A DNA stretch of 64,000 nt from Flavobacterium solisilvae (GTDB taxonomy: Bacteria; Bacteroidota; Bacteroidia; Flavobacteriales; Flavobacteriaceae). Below the pieces are notes generated by a model that searched no databases, was not told the DNA's origin, and worked only from the letters and a program-made list of their open reading frames with translations. Positions within the stretch are counted from its first letter, which is position 1, and each line of letters begins with the position of its first letter. A program made the translations under genes and the position numbers. Below, in pieces: positions 50,019 to 59,514 of this stretch. The DNA is taken from NCBI RefSeq assembly GCF_012911605.1, contig NZ_JAAMPT010000208.1, forward strand, positions 62,001-126,000, read 5' to 3'.

Positions 50019-51272
50019 TTATCTCGGTGCTAACCAAGTTGTTGGATTAAAATAATTTGAGTTTTGAGAAACCACAAATTTTAATACTGTTCGTCCATCG
50101 CCATCAGTTCTAATTTTTCCTATAACTTCTTTGGCAGAAACTTTGTCTCCAGCTTGAACATTTACCGAACTTAAATTTTGATATACCGTAAAGAAATCTC
50201 CATGTTTTACAACAACTGCCTTTTTAACTGGCGTGATTAATTGAACTTGGGTTACTTCGCCAGCAAAAACTGCTCTAGCCGATGCACCGCTTTCAGTAGA
50301 AATTTCAATTCCGCTATTGTGAACCGTCAAGGATTTGAAAACTGGATGCGGTTGATCGCCATACCCTAAACTAATCGCTCCTTTTTCAACTGGCCAAGGC
50401 AATCTTCCTTTATTAGCTTTAAAATTATCGGAAACAATTTTTCCTTCTGGTGTTAAAATAATCTTATCTGATGATTCTATTGCTTTTTTCTCGGTTGCAG
50501 TTGTTTTTGGGTTAGATTTTGCTTTTTCAGCTGCTGTTTTTCTATTGGCTGCGGCAATTGCATCGCGAATTAATTTCTTAATTTGGGCATCTATCTTTTT
50601 GGTTTCAGCTTGCTTTTTCTTGATTTCAGCTGATATTTTTCCTTTCTCCTTTTGAATTTGTTTGGCTAATTTTTCTTGTTCTTGTTTTTCTTTTTCAAGC
50701 TCTTGTTTTTCCTTTTCGTTTTCAATAATTAGCTTTTCTTTTTCTTGTTTTTGAGCGCCAATTTTTTCGTTATACGCAATTAATTGAGCTGATTTTTGCT
50801 TAATCTCATCGCCTTGCATTTTTCTATAACTAGCATATTGCTTCATGTATTGCGCACGCTTGTAGGCTTGTAAAAAGTTTTCCGAAGACAATAAGAACAT
50901 GGCGCGACTTTGCTCAGAACGACTTTTATACGACTTGCGAATCATCTCAGCATAATCTTCTCTAAGTTCAGTTAAATCTCTATTTAATTGGTTAATTTTT
51001 AGTTGATTGGTATAAATATCATCACTCAAAAGCTTGGTTTGTTTTTCAGTAGTTCGGATGAGTTTTTCTTTTAATCCAATTTTTTCTTTCTGGATTAATA
51101 ACTGACTAACAACTGATTTTTCTTTGCTCTTAACCGATTTTAAAAGCTCTTGTTTTTCCTGAATTTCTTGCTGAATTTTTAGCTTTCGTTCTTCCAATTG
51201 TTCTTGTGTGAGTTGACTCCACATTGGCGAAGCAAAACATAAAAAAAGTAAACCTAAAACGTATTTAGACAT
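50019..51272 (-). CDS. EnvC-like coiled-coil protein with degenerate M23 peptidase domain
   Basis: The protein has 417 residues. A signal peptide covers about residues 1-19 (FASPMWSQ). A long coiled coil (residues about 20-260) is rich in Lys, Glu and Gln. A LytM/M23 domain covers about 300-417. The metal ligands are degenerate: HNSGIEIS replaces H-x3-D with H-x3-E, YQNLSS lacks the His of YxHLS, and VLKFVV replaces HLHFEV. So it is likely to be a non-catalytic activator of amidases like E. coli EnvC. The start at 51272 is preferred over upstream in-frame codons overlapping the previous gene. Confidence 0.9.
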   Translation of the reverse strand: MSKYVLGLLFLCFASPMWSQLTQEQLEERKLKIQQEIQEKQELLKSVKSKEKSVVSQLLIQKEKIGLKEKLIRTTEKQTKLLSDDIYTNQLKINQLNRDLTELREDYAEMIRKSYKSRSEQSRAMFLLSSENFLQAYKRAQYMKQYASYRKMQGDEIKQKSAQLIAYNEKIGAQKQEKEKLIIENEKEKQELEKEKQEQEKLAKQIQKEKGKISAEIKKKQAETKKIDAQIKKLIRDAIAAANRKTAAEKAKSNPKTTATEKKAIESSDKIILTPEGKIVSDNFKANKGRLPWPVEKGAISLGYGDQPHPVFKSLTVHNSGIEISTESGASARAVFAGEVTQVQLITPVKKAVVVKHGDFFTVYQNLSSVNVQAGDKVSAKEVIGKIRTDGDGRTVLKFVVSQNSNYFNPTTWLAPR

Positions 51273-51288
51273 AGTAAATCGGTGTATT

Positions 51289-52056
51289 TTATTTAATAAA
51301 AATTCTTTCATAACCTTCTGGAACACTGTATGGAAAATTAAAACTTTCGTCTACAGCTATTGATTTATATTCAATATCAATATTTGTTTTTTTGTCTCCT
51401 TGATTGGCAGAAATTGACATATTTGTTGGTAAAATTAATGAAGCAACATTTTGAAAATTTGGATAACTAACCGTTACCATTCTGTTTTTATCAAATTGAG
51501 TAATCTCTTGTTTTTTTAATAAAAATCGTTCTGATTCAAAGGAAAATGCTTTTTCGATGTTGTTGTCTTTAGCAAACAATCGGTATAATTTATCAGCGAT
51601 TTCTTCCTTATAATTTCCGTTTTCTAGATTGTCCATTGGTTTTCCAAGAAGCATGTTTTGTACTTTTTGAAAATCCAATTCGGTTCCAAGCCATTGACTT
51701 AACGATTCATAATTTCCTTCAAAATAAGTTCCGTTAATTACTTCATAATACTTCACTTCATCAGGTGTAATCAAGGCTTTTGCCATTGTTATTCCAAGAA
51801 AACGAATGCTTACCAAGATTTTTTCATCCTTTTTTATTCGAATATCAGCCGAAACATTTTGCTTTTGTTTATCATCTTCATATCGAGCCGATGCTTTAAT
51901 GTATAACGTTTTATAGTCTAATTTATTGTTGTAATGATTTTCAATTATTTTTTTGGCACTTAAAACGTCGTCCGCTTTTCCTTCGGAAAGTACTGCTTTT
52001 GATTTACATGAAATCAAAAAAAGAAACACAAGAGCTGGCGCAATTTTCTTTATCAT
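51289..52056 (-). CDS. DUF4292 lipoprotein
   Basis: The protein has 255 residues. A signal peptide with lipobox LFLISC (C17) precedes a LolA/LolB-like beta domain. Features are KTLYIKASARYEDDKQKQNVSADIRIKKDEKI-type strands, then YYEVINGTYFEGNY. Bacteroidota DUF4292 proteins lie between a TPR gene and an envC-like gene, as here. The ATG overlaps the TPR stop (TAATG). The function is unknown; the fold suggests lipid or lipoprotein handling. Confidence 0.85.
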   Translation of the reverse strand: MIKKIAPALVFLFLISCKSKAVLSEGKADDVLSAKKIIENHYNNKLDYKTLYIKASARYEDDKQKQNVSADIRIKKDEKILVSIRFLGITMAKALITPDEVKYYEVINGTYFEGNYESLSQWLGTELDFQKVQNMLLGKPMDNLENGNYKEEIADKLYRLFAKDNNIEKAFSFESERFLLKKQEITQFDKNRMVTVSYPNFQNVASLILPTNMSISANQGDKKTNIDIEYKSIAVDESFNFPYSVPEGYERIFIK

Positions 52057-53405
52057 TATCTTTTTTGTTTTTTAATTAAAGCATCTGCTTTAGTGAAATA
52101 TTGTTCTTTCTTTTTCATGTCGCCCAAACCGTTAAACGCTTCGCCTAGTTGTACATAAAAATTGATCTCCAATGAAGCATCATCAATGATTAAATCTACT
52201 CCGGTTTCGAGAAATTCTTTGGCTTTTTTGAAATTACCCAACTGATTATTTCCCAAACCTGCATAGTAATAAAACTCGGGTTGATTAGGAAATAGTTGCG
52301 TCAATTCATCAGCCGTTTTAGAAACATTTTCAAATTGTGATAATTCGGTAAATGTTTGTAGCAAAAGTAATTGCGCTTCGATATCATCTTGAGCTGATTT
52401 CAAATGCATTTTCAAATATTTCTCCGCTTTGTTCCATTCTTTTTTTAGGTAATAAAACTTGGCAATTTCTTTGGAAACTTTTACATCTTTATCGTCATTA
52501 AAGTAACCTATAGCTTTGTCTAAATCGGGTTCAAACTGTGGGTTTTTTTTAGCAAAAATCAAAAACTCGTTTAAAATTCGGTGTTTGATTTTTGAATCAA
52601 TTTTATCGCTTGGCAAAACGATATTCATCGATTTTACGGCTTTTTCACCATCATTATTATTCAAATGAAATTTGAAAAGACTTACTTGTGCCCAATCGGA
52701 TGTTGGGATTTCTTTTTCTAATTTTTGAGCGATTTCTAATGCCTTTTCTTCCTGATTGCTTTGTGAATACATATAAATCAAAGCAATATAATTGGATTCT
52801 TCTTTCGGATTTTTTTTGATTTTATTCAGCAAATCAACTTTTTCAACACTTTGATATTTAGCATCTTTTAGAATATCGGCTTTGTATAATTCTCGCTTGT
52901 CTGATTTTCCGACGGTTTCATTCAACTCGTTTATCAATTGTAAAGCTTTGTCAAACTGCGCTGTTTTCATATATAGAGAAACCAAATCTTCTTTGTATTC
53001 GCTCTTGAATTCAACTAGTTTTTGTACCAAAATTATGGCTTGATTGTAATCTTGCGTATCATAACAAACGTCATACATTCCAACCCAAGCCCAACGATTC
53101 TTAGGATCGATTTTGGTTACTTTTTCAAAATTATCATAAGCATCTTTGTATTTTTTTTGTGCCAAATAATTTTTGCCTAATTCAAAAAACACAACCGGAT
53201 TATTAGGTTCCAATGCTAAACATTTTTCTAAAGAAATGATAGCTTTATCATAATTTTCTATTCCTTTTTGCTTCAGCGATTCATAATAATTATCCTGAAA
53301 TTCACTGGAAACAGTAGCAATATCTTCGGGTTCAGTTTGAGCCAAAAGCGTGTTGGGAATAAAAAATATTCCGAGAAGTAAACCGAAAACAAGAATTTTT
53401 TTCAT
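52056..53405 (-). CDS. Periplasmic tetratricopeptide-repeat protein
   Basis: The protein has 449 residues. A signal peptide covers residues 1-22 (PNTLLAQ). At least eight TPR-like repeats follow (e.g. VVFFELGKNYLAQKKYKDAY, FYYYAGLGNNQLGNFKKAKEF). It probably organises protein complexes in the periplasm. Its stop overlaps the DUF4292 start by one base. Upstream lies a 10-bp CACGAATT repeat array (53418-53445). The conserved neighbours suggest an envelope assembly role. Confidence 0.88.
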   Translation of the reverse strand: MKKILVFGLLLGIFFIPNTLLAQTEPEDIATVSSEFQDNYYESLKQKGIENYDKAIISLEKCLALEPNNPVVFFELGKNYLAQKKYKDAYDNFEKVTKIDPKNRWAWVGMYDVCYDTQDYNQAIILVQKLVEFKSEYKEDLVSLYMKTAQFDKALQLINELNETVGKSDKRELYKADILKDAKYQSVEKVDLLNKIKKNPKEESNYIALIYMYSQSNQEEKALEIAQKLEKEIPTSDWAQVSLFKFHLNNNDGEKAVKSMNIVLPSDKIDSKIKHRILNEFLIFAKKNPQFEPDLDKAIGYFNDDKDVKVSKEIAKFYYLKKEWNKAEKYLKMHLKSAQDDIEAQLLLLQTFTELSQFENVSKTADELTQLFPNQPEFYYYAGLGNNQLGNFKKAKEFLETGVDLIIDDASLEINFYVQLGEAFNGLGDMKKKEQYFTKADALIKKQKR

Positions 53406-53417
53406 CTATTTATTTTA

Positions 53418-53445
53418 CACGAATTGCACGAATTTGCACGAACTT
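53418..53445. repeat. 10-bp-period CACGAATT repeat upstream of the TPR gene
   Basis: CACGAATTG, CACGAATTTG and CACGAACTT occur in tandem at 53418, 53427 and 53437. Related to the array at 31084. Confidence 0.75.
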
Positions 53446-53489
53446 ATTATATTAATGAAATTACACTAACCTTGATATGGTTGTACTTT

Positions 53490-54500
53490 CTATTCTAAAA
53501 CGGAATAATCTCCGATGCTTATACTTTTAAAATTGCCATCAAACGCAGCATGATTTCCAATCATAGCATTGTCTAAATTGGCATTTTTAATATGTGCGTG
53601 TGTTTGAACCAAACTGTTTTTAATTTTTACATCCGTTAAATGGGTTGCTTTTCCTAGCGAAACATTTGGTCCAACTATAGAATTAATCAACACTACATCA
53701 TCATCAATAAAACACGGTTCAATAATGGTTGAGTTTTCTATTCTAACGGTTGGAGCAATTAAATTTTCACCATCATTATGTAAAAACCCAAGCATTCTTC
53801 CATTAGTTTCTACCGTAACATCTTTGTTTCCGCAATCCATCCATTCATCTACTTTTCCTGGTACAAATTTCATGCCTTTTGCCATCATTTGCTTAATCCC
53901 GTCGTTAATTTGGTATTCGCCGCCGTGAATAATGTTGTTGTCCAAAACGGATTGCAGTTCATTTTTCAAAACCGCTACGTCTTTGAAATAGTAAATTCCG
54001 ATAACCGCCAAATCAGAAACAAATTCCTTTGGTTTTTCTACCAATTCGATTATTTCGCCATTAGCATTTAGATTTACCACACCAAAAGCTTCAGGTTGAT
54101 CAACTTGTTTTACCCAAATAACGCTATCGGCATTTTGATCTAAATCGAAATCGGCACGAATTAACGTATCGGCATATGCAATAACCGCTGAACCGCTCAA
54201 AGAATCTTTGGCACACATAATGGCATGACCTGTTCCAAGTGCTTCGTTTTGATAATAAATGGTTCCTTTTGCACCTAATTTTTCAGCAATGGCAATTAAA
54301 TCTTCTTCTACTTTTTTACCAAAACTTTCGTGAATGATAAACGCAACTTCTTCTATCGGTTGATTTAAAACGCCTGCGATATCTTCAACCAAACGGTGAA
54401 CGATTGGTTTTCCTGCAATTGGAATTAATGGTTTTGGTATTGTTAATGTATGTGGTCTTAATCTTGAACCACGACCAGCCATTGGTACTATTATTTTCAT
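53490..54500 (-). CDS. Sugar-phosphate nucleotidyltransferase (RmlA/GlmU-like)
   Basis: The protein has 336 residues. The signature is AGRGSRLRPHTLTIPKPL near the start, followed by GTGHAIMCAKDSL, the DLAVIGIYYFKD segment and, in the C-terminal part, left-handed beta-helix-like hexapeptides (NSTIIEPCFIDDDVVLINS). It is probably a glucose-1-phosphate thymidylyltransferase-type or other NDP-sugar synthase for surface polysaccharide. The nucleotide and sugar cannot be read. A hairpin lies 7 bases upstream of the ATG (54508-54521) and belongs to the GIY-YIG cassette. Confidence 0.88.
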   Translation of the reverse strand: MKIIVPMAGRGSRLRPHTLTIPKPLIPIAGKPIVHRLVEDIAGVLNQPIEEVAFIIHESFGKKVEEDLIAIAEKLGAKGTIYYQNEALGTGHAIMCAKDSLSGSAVIAYADTLIRADFDLDQNADSVIWVKQVDQPEAFGVVNLNANGEIIELVEKPKEFVSDLAVIGIYYFKDVAVLKNELQSVLDNNIIHGGEYQINDGIKQMMAKGMKFVPGKVDEWMDCGNKDVTVETNGRMLGFLHNDGENLIAPTVRIENSTIIEPCFIDDDVVLINSIVGPNVSLGKATHLTDVKIKNSLVQTHAHIKNANLDNAMIGNHAAFDGNFKSISIGDYSVLE

Positions 54501-54507
54501 ATAATTG

Positions 54508-54521
54508 CCCGCGAATGCGGG
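54508..54521. repeat. Hairpin CCCGC-GAAT-GCGGG, one border of the GIY-YIG cassette
   Basis: CCCGC (54508-54512) and GCGGG (54517-54521). Read on the minus strand, GATACCCGCATTCGCGGG aligns with the hairpin at 54963-54985. Confidence 0.75.
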
Positions 54522-54539
54522 TATCTTTTAGGTTAAACT

Positions 54540-54854
54540 TTATTTTCTTATTTTATTAAAATTGAAATTCCAATTCATACTGATATCCATCCAAGTTGGA
54601 TTCATATCTTCAATTAAATTTACTTTCCAATCTCTTTTCCATTTTTTTAACTGTTTCTCTCGTTTTGTAGCTTCAAACCCGTTTTCCCATTCTTCAAAAT
54701 AAATTAATTTATCACAATTGTATCTAGCCGTAAATGAATCTGGATAAACTTTTAGTTTATGCTCTTTAACTCGTTCCATTAAATTATCGGTAACTCCAAC
54801 ATAAATAACACCTTGATGTTTATTTGACATTATATAGACATACCATAATTTCAT
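54540..54854 (-). CDS. Small GIY-YIG endonuclease (URI-like)
   Basis: This 104-residue protein has the YVYIMSN stretch (GIY analogue, residues 5-11), IYVGVTDNL (YIG analogue, 17-25), the arginine at about R28, and the catalytic glutamate near E66 in EATKREKQLKKWKRDWK. It resembles the COG2827/URI type of single-domain nucleases, common in multiple copies in Bacteroidota. The start at 54854 gives MKLWYVYIMS; upstream in-frame codons are weaker. It lies between two related hairpins and interrupts a conserved cell-envelope cluster. The biological role is unknown; DNA repair or mobility is possible. Confidence 0.9.
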   Translation of the reverse strand: MKLWYVYIMSNKHQGVIYVGVTDNLMERVKEHKLKVYPDSFTARYNCDKLIYFEEWENGFEATKREKQLKKWKRDWKVNLIEDMNPTWMDISMNWNFNFNKIRK

Positions 54855-54962
54855 TTTCTTCTTTATTCCTACAAAGACAGGAAACTTATTTAAAATAATT
54901 ATTACCATCTCAAAAAGCACTTGAATACTTTCTTGAATTCAACTAATTAATTCTATTCACAA

Positions 54963-54985
54963 GATTCCTGCCTTCGCAGGAATTC
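54963..54985. repeat. Hairpin ATTCCTGC-CTTC-GCAGGAAT, other border of the GIY-YIG cassette
   Basis: ATTCCTGC and GCAGGAAT (54964-54983) form a perfect 8-bp stem. It directly follows the dut stop (54986). It matches the other border hairpin in the GATnCCnGC pattern, with compensatory base changes in the stem. Confidence 0.8.
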
Positions 54986-55423
54986 TTACTTTACACCTGT
55001 ACTTCCAAATCCACCTTCGCCACGAGATGTTTCGGTTAATTCTTGAACTTCAATCCATTCGGCGCGTTCGTGTTTAGCGATTATTAGTTGTGCAATTCGT
55101 TCGCCGTTTTCTATAACGAAATCTTCTTGGGATAAATTTACTAAAATCACGCCAATTTCTCCACGATAATCGGCATCGACTGTTCCTGGTGAATTGAGAA
55201 CGGTAATTCCTTTTTTGGCAGCCAATCCACTTCTTGGTCGAACTTGAGCTTCGTAACCGATTGGTAATTCAATAAAAAGTCCTGTTTTTACAATGGTTCT
55301 TTCTAATGATTTCAGCGTTATTGGTTCTTGAATATTAGCGCGTAAATCCATTCCTGCTGAGGCAATGGTTTCGTAGTTGGGTAAATCGTGACTGGATTTA
55401 TTGATGATTTTTATCTGCATCAT
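54986..55423 (-). CDS. dut: dUTP diphosphatase
   Basis: This 145-residue trimeric enzyme hydrolyses dUTP to dUMP, keeping uracil out of DNA. Conserved motifs are AGMDLRANI (motif 1), [12 protein letters not shown] (2), [17 protein letters not shown] (3) and ERIAQLII (4), and the C-terminal GEGGFGSTG (5). The ATG at 55423 overlaps the stop of the flippase upstream by four bases. A hairpin of the GIY-YIG cassette follows directly after the stop. Confidence 0.97.
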   Translation of the reverse strand: MMQIKIINKSSHDLPNYETIASAGMDLRANIQEPITLKSLERTIVKTGLFIELPIGYEAQVRPRSGLAAKKGITVLNSPGTVDADYRGEIGVILVNLSQEDFVIENGERIAQLIIAKHERAEWIEVQELTETSRGEGGFGSTGVK

Positions 55424-56880
55424 TTTCTTTTTAAAATTCGTAAAAGTGTTGCTTTTTCGTTGTGATAAATAAAATATAAAAATAGGGAAAGTAACACTAT
55501 TTTGACTAAATAATTTTCTCTTAGAACAGGAACATAAAATGAAATAGCGGAAAATAAAATGGTAATTCCTAAGTACTTCAAAATAACATTCATTTCATAA
55601 GGAATCGGATACTTTTTTTGTCCCATTTGATAGGAAATAATCATCATTGTTCCATAAGCTGCAATGGTTGCAATAGCTGAACCGATGTAGCTGTATTTTT
55701 GGATTAGAATGAAGTTTAAAGCTAAAGTTACCAATGCTCCAACGATGGAAATGTAAGCGCCAACTTTTGTTTTGTCCATCAATTTGTACCAAACGGATAA
55801 ATTGGTATAAATTCCGAGGAAAAAATTAGCTAAAACAATTAACGGAACGACTTCTAATGCGTACCAATATTCTTCTTTTGGTACTAAAAGGTACTTTAAT
55901 ACATCGACAAAAACGATAACAAACAAGCAAATGAACGAACCAAAAATGACAAAATATTTGGTAATGGTTGCGTAGGTTTGTGGTGCGTTTTCATTGTTAG
56001 CATAGCTAAAAAAGAACGGTTCAATCCCCAGTGTATAGGCTGTTCGGAATAAAACCATGAACATTCCAATCTTATAACAAGCCGAATAAGCACCAATATC
56101 TGACTTTGAAACGCCTAGTTTTTCTAACAGAATTTTATCTAAATGTTCGTTGATGGCAAAAGCAATTCCGGCAATTAAGATTGGGAAAGCATAACGGAAC
56201 ATTTTTTTCCATAAAACGGAATCAAACTTCCAGCTTATTCTAAAATAATCGGGAGAAAGAATGATAAAGGTTACTAAACTTGAAATTAATCCGGCAACAA
56301 AAACATAACCTACTTCAAAATTTTCGTAGTACAACATTTTCAACCATGAATAATTAGGATTTTGAACCCATTTTGGCAAAAAAACTAAAAAGAAAACGTT
56401 AAGTAATAGATTTACAGTAACATTAAATATTTTGATAACTGCATATTTCATTGGTCTTTTTTCTGCTCTTAATCGTGAAAACGGAATAATAACCAACGCA
56501 TCCAAAACCAATATCCAAATAGCATAAGTGATATTTTCTACATTAATATTGGTCCAATCGGCAACGGTTTTTCTAAAAAGTAAACCTATGAATAAAAACG
56601 CGATTGACGACCAAAACAAGGAAACCATCGAGGTTGAAATAACTGATTTTTTATCTTCTTCTTTGTTGTAAAACCTAAAAAAAGCGGTTTCCATTCCATA
56701 AGCAAGAATGACATTGAAAAAAACCAAATAAGCAAAAATTAATGCTACATCGCCATTCGCAGCTCTATCGGGTAAATATTCTACAAATAAAGGATTGAGA
56801 ATAAAACTAATTATCCTTGGTAAAACCGTTGCTAATCCGTAGATAGCCGTTTGTTTGAAAAGCGATTTAGATAAACTCAA
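55420..56880 (-). CDS. Polysaccharide flippase (Wzx/MurJ-like MATE superfamily)
   Basis: The protein has 486 residues and about twelve to fourteen membrane helices. It has the MATE-like beginning ([25 protein letters not shown]) with repeated charged-aromatic breaks (RLRAEKRP) and a C-terminal half with [15 protein letters not shown]. It probably flips lipid-linked sugars across the inner membrane. Its stop overlaps the dut ATG by four bases. Part of the conserved envelope cluster, with a sugar nucleotidyltransferase downstream. Confidence 0.9.
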   Translation of the reverse strand: MSLSKSLFKQTAIYGLATVLPRIISFILNPLFVEYLPDRAANGDVALIFAYLVFFNVILAYGMETAFFRFYNKEEDKKSVISTSMVSLFWSSIAFLFIGLLFRKTVADWTNINVENITYAIWILVLDALVIIPFSRLRAEKRPMKYAVIKIFNVTVNLLLNVFFLVFLPKWVQNPNYSWLKMLYYENFEVGYVFVAGLISSLVTFIILSPDYFRISWKFDSVLWKKMFRYAFPILIAGIAFAINEHLDKILLEKLGVSKSDIGAYSACYKIGMFMVLFRTAYTLGIEPFFFSYANNENAPQTYATITKYFVIFGSFICLFVIVFVDVLKYLLVPKEEYWYALEVVPLIVLANFFLGIYTNLSVWYKLMDKTKVGAYISIVGALVTLALNFILIQKYSYIGSAIATIAAYGTMMIISYQMGQKKYPIPYEMNVILKYLGITILFSAISFYVPVLRENYLVKIVLLSLFLYFIYHNEKATLLRILKRK

Positions 56881-56930
56881 AGTGTGTTATAATAGAAAGA
56901 ACAAAAATAGGTATTAAATTGAATGAATAA

Positions 56931-56960
56931 AAAAAGAGCCAACAAATGTTGACTCTTTTT
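56931..56960 (-). terminator. Terminator after atpG
   Basis: AAAAAGAGCCAACA pairs with TGTTGACTCTTTTT (56931-56960), one mismatch. On the minus strand it ends the ATP synthase operon. Confidence 0.85.
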
Positions 56961-56985
56961 ATTATTTGAAAAACTACCGTTTATC

Positions 56986-57843
56986 TTATCCGTTCAAAGC
57001 TTCTGCTCCACCAACGATTTCAAGGATTTCTCCGGTAATCGCAGCTTGACGTGCTTTGTTATAGGTTAATTTTAATTGATTTCTCAACTCGGTTGCGTTG
57101 TCAGTTGCTTTGTGCATTGCCGTCATACGCGCGCCGTGTTCTGCTGCAAATGAATCTCTGATGGCTTTGTATAATTGTGTTTTCAAAGATTTTGGTATCA
57201 ATGTCAAAACAATTTCTTCTTTTGATGGTTCAAAAATATAATCGCCAGCAGTTGTGTTTTCTGAAACAACTGGTGCCAATGGCAAAAATTGCTCCGTCAT
57301 TACGATTTGTGTTGCCGCATTTTTAAATTGATTGTAAATGATTTCAATTTTATCATATTCACCAGAAGTGAATTTTGATGTTAATGCTTCAGCAATTTCG
57401 GCAACATTATCAAAAGTTAGTTTGTCAAAAACTTCGCTTTGGTTAGCTACAACGTTGTTCGTTTTTCTTAAAACGTCGTTTCCTTTTTTACCAATGGCAA
57501 AAATATCTACTTGTTTTCCAGCGTAACTTTCAGCAACAACTTTAGCTTGTTTAATTACGTTTGAATTAAAAGCGCCACACAAACCACGATTTGAAGTAAT
57601 CACTACAACCAAGACTTTATTTACTTCACGTTGTGCTGTAAATTGTCCGCCTGCATCGCCTTCAAGAGTTGCGCTAACACTTTGTAATAATTCCGTTAAT
57701 TTTTCGGCATAAGGACGCATTGCTGTAATCGCATCTTGTGCTTTTTTCAACTTTGCTGCAGAAACCATTTTCATCGCCGATGTAATTTGCATCGTTGACT
57801 GAACGGAAGTAATTCTATTACGGATTTCCTTTAAGTTTGCCAT
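56986..57843 (-). CDS. atpG: F1 ATP synthase gamma subunit
   Basis: This 285-residue central-stalk subunit starts with MANLKEIRNRITSVQSTMQI and has the C-terminal helix TELRNQLKLTYNKARQAAIT, which inserts in the alpha/beta ring. ITSNRGLCGAFNSNV is the usual core motif. It is the last gene of the cluster: a terminator follows at 56931. No beta or epsilon genes follow, so they must lie elsewhere. Confidence 0.97.
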   Translation of the reverse strand: MANLKEIRNRITSVQSTMQITSAMKMVSAAKLKKAQDAITAMRPYAEKLTELLQSVSATLEGDAGGQFTAQREVNKVLVVVITSNRGLCGAFNSNVIKQAKVVAESYAGKQVDIFAIGKKGNDVLRKTNNVVANQSEVFDKLTFDNVAEIAEALTSKFTSGEYDKIEIIYNQFKNAATQIVMTEQFLPLAPVVSENTTAGDYIFEPSKEEIVLTLIPKSLKTQLYKAIRDSFAAEHGARMTAMHKATDNATELRNQLKLTYNKARQAAITGEILEIVGGAEALNG

Positions 57844-57849
57844 GTTATT

Positions 57850-57912
57850 GTATTAAGATTTTAGTATTAAGTACAAAGACATCTTAATTCTTTATACTTA
57901 ATACTTAATACT
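57850..57912. repeat. TTAATACTTAATAC-type inverted repeat between atpA and atpG
   Basis: The segment contains GTATTAAG copies facing CTTAATAC copies (for example TAGTATTAAGTA and TACTTAATACTTAATAC). The two arms are reverse complements of each other, with mismatches. It may be an mRNA processing or stability element within the operon. Confidence 0.6.
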
Positions 57913-57915
57913 TTA

Positions 57916-59493
57916 TTAATTATATTTTGCTGAAATTTCTTTAGCTACTTTTTCTAAAACGTCAGTAATGTTATCATCTAACTTACCTGCTTTTAAAGCA
58001 TTTAAAGTATCTCTGTGTTTATTGTTCAAGTACTCGATATAATCTTTTTCGAATTCTTTTACCTTGTTCACTGGAACGTTTCTCAACAAGTTTTTAGAAC
58101 CTGCGTAGATAATTGCAACTTGATTTTCTACTGTAAACGGATCGTTTACTGCTTGCTTCAAGATTTCAACGTTTCTTTTTCCTTTTTCAATTACGTTTAA
58201 AGTAACTGCATCAAGGTCAGAACCAAATTTAGCAAACGCTTCCAATTCACGGAATTGCGCTTGGTCTAATTTTAATGTTCCCGAAACTTTTTTCATCGAT
58301 TTAATTTGAGCGTTTCCTCCAACACGTGATACCGAAATACCTACGTTAATCGCTGGACGAACCCCTGAGTTAAACAAATCACCATCAAGGAAAATCTGTC
58401 CGTCAGTAATCGAAATTACGTTTGTTGGAATATAAGCAGAAACGTCACCAGCTTGAGTTTCGATAATTGGTAAAGCTGTTAAAGAACCGCCACCTTTTAC
58501 GATTGGTTTCAATGAATCTGGTAAATCGTTCATGTTTCTTGCAATATCGTCATCAGCAATTACTTTACAAGCTCTTTCTAATAAACGAGAGTGAAGATAG
58601 AAAACGTCTCCAGGATATGCTTCACGTCCTGGTGGTCTTCTTAATAAAAGAGAAACTTCACGGTAAGCTACCGCTTGTTTTGATAAATCATCATAAATAA
58701 TTAAAGCTGGACGACCTGAGTCACGGAAATACTCTCCAATTGCAGCTCCAGCCATTGGCGCATAAACCTGCATTGGCGCTGGATCAGAAGCATTTGCAGC
58801 AACGATAACTGTGTAAGCCATTGCTCCTTTTTCTTCTAATGTTTTAGCAATTCCAGCAACTGTAGACGCTTTTTGACCTACAGCAACATAGATACAAAAT
58901 ACTGGTTGACCAGCATCGTAGAATTCTTTTTGGTTCAAAATGGTATCAATACAAACTGTAGTTTTACCTGTTTGACGGTCACCAATTACCAACTCACGTT
59001 GTCCACGACCAACTGGTATCATCGCATCGATTGACTTAATACCTGTTTGTAATGGTTCAGTTACTGGTTGACGGAAGATAACTCCAGGAGCTTTTCTTTC
59101 TAATGGCATTTCGTATAAATCACCACCAATTGGACCTTTACCATCTATTGGGTTACCTAATGTATCTACAACACGACCTACAATTCCTTCACCAACTTTT
59201 AATGAAGCAATACGTTGTGTTCTTTTTACAGTTGAACCTTCTCTAATTCCAGTAGATGGACCTAAAAGTACAACCCCAACATTGTCTTCTTCTAAGTTCA
59301 AAACGATAGCTTCCAATCCGTTTTCGAATTGTACTAACTCACCGTATTGTGCATTGGATAACCCGTAAACACGAGCGATACCATCACCAACTTGAAGAAC
59401 CGTTCCTACTTCTTCTAATGTAGCTCCAGATTGAAATCCTTCTACTTGTTTCTTTAATATTGCTGAAATTTCAGCAGCTTTAATTTCTGCCAT
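57916..59493 (-). CDS. atpA: F1 ATP synthase alpha subunit
   Basis: This 525-residue non-catalytic nucleotide-binding subunit has the P-loop GDRQTGKTT, and the signature [14 protein letters not shown] near residue 370. The N-terminal beta barrel and C-terminal helices are intact. It is expressed with atpH upstream and atpG downstream. ATG at 59493. Normal length and motifs. Confidence 0.98.
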   Translation of the reverse strand: MAEIKAAEISAILKKQVEGFQSGATLEEVGTVLQVGDGIARVYGLSNAQYGELVQFENGLEAIVLNLEEDNVGVVLLGPSTGIREGSTVKRTQRIASLKVGEGIVGRVVDTLGNPIDGKGPIGGDLYEMPLERKAPGVIFRQPVTEPLQTGIKSIDAMIPVGRGQRELVIGDRQTGKTTVCIDTILNQKEFYDAGQPVFCIYVAVGQKASTVAGIAKTLEEKGAMAYTVIVAANASDPAPMQVYAPMAGAAIGEYFRDSGRPALIIYDDLSKQAVAYREVSLLLRRPPGREAYPGDVFYLHSRLLERACKVIADDDIARNMNDLPDSLKPIVKGGGSLTALPIIETQAGDVSAYIPTNVISITDGQIFLDGDLFNSGVRPAINVGISVSRVGGNAQIKSMKKVSGTLKLDQAQFRELEAFAKFGSDLDAVTLNVIEKGKRNVEILKQAVNDPFTVENQVAIIYAGSKNLLRNVPVNKVKEFEKDYIEYLNNKHRDTLNALKAGKLDDNITDVLEKVAKEISAKYN

Positions 59494-59514
59494 TGTTTGT
59501 ATATTTAATGGTAA

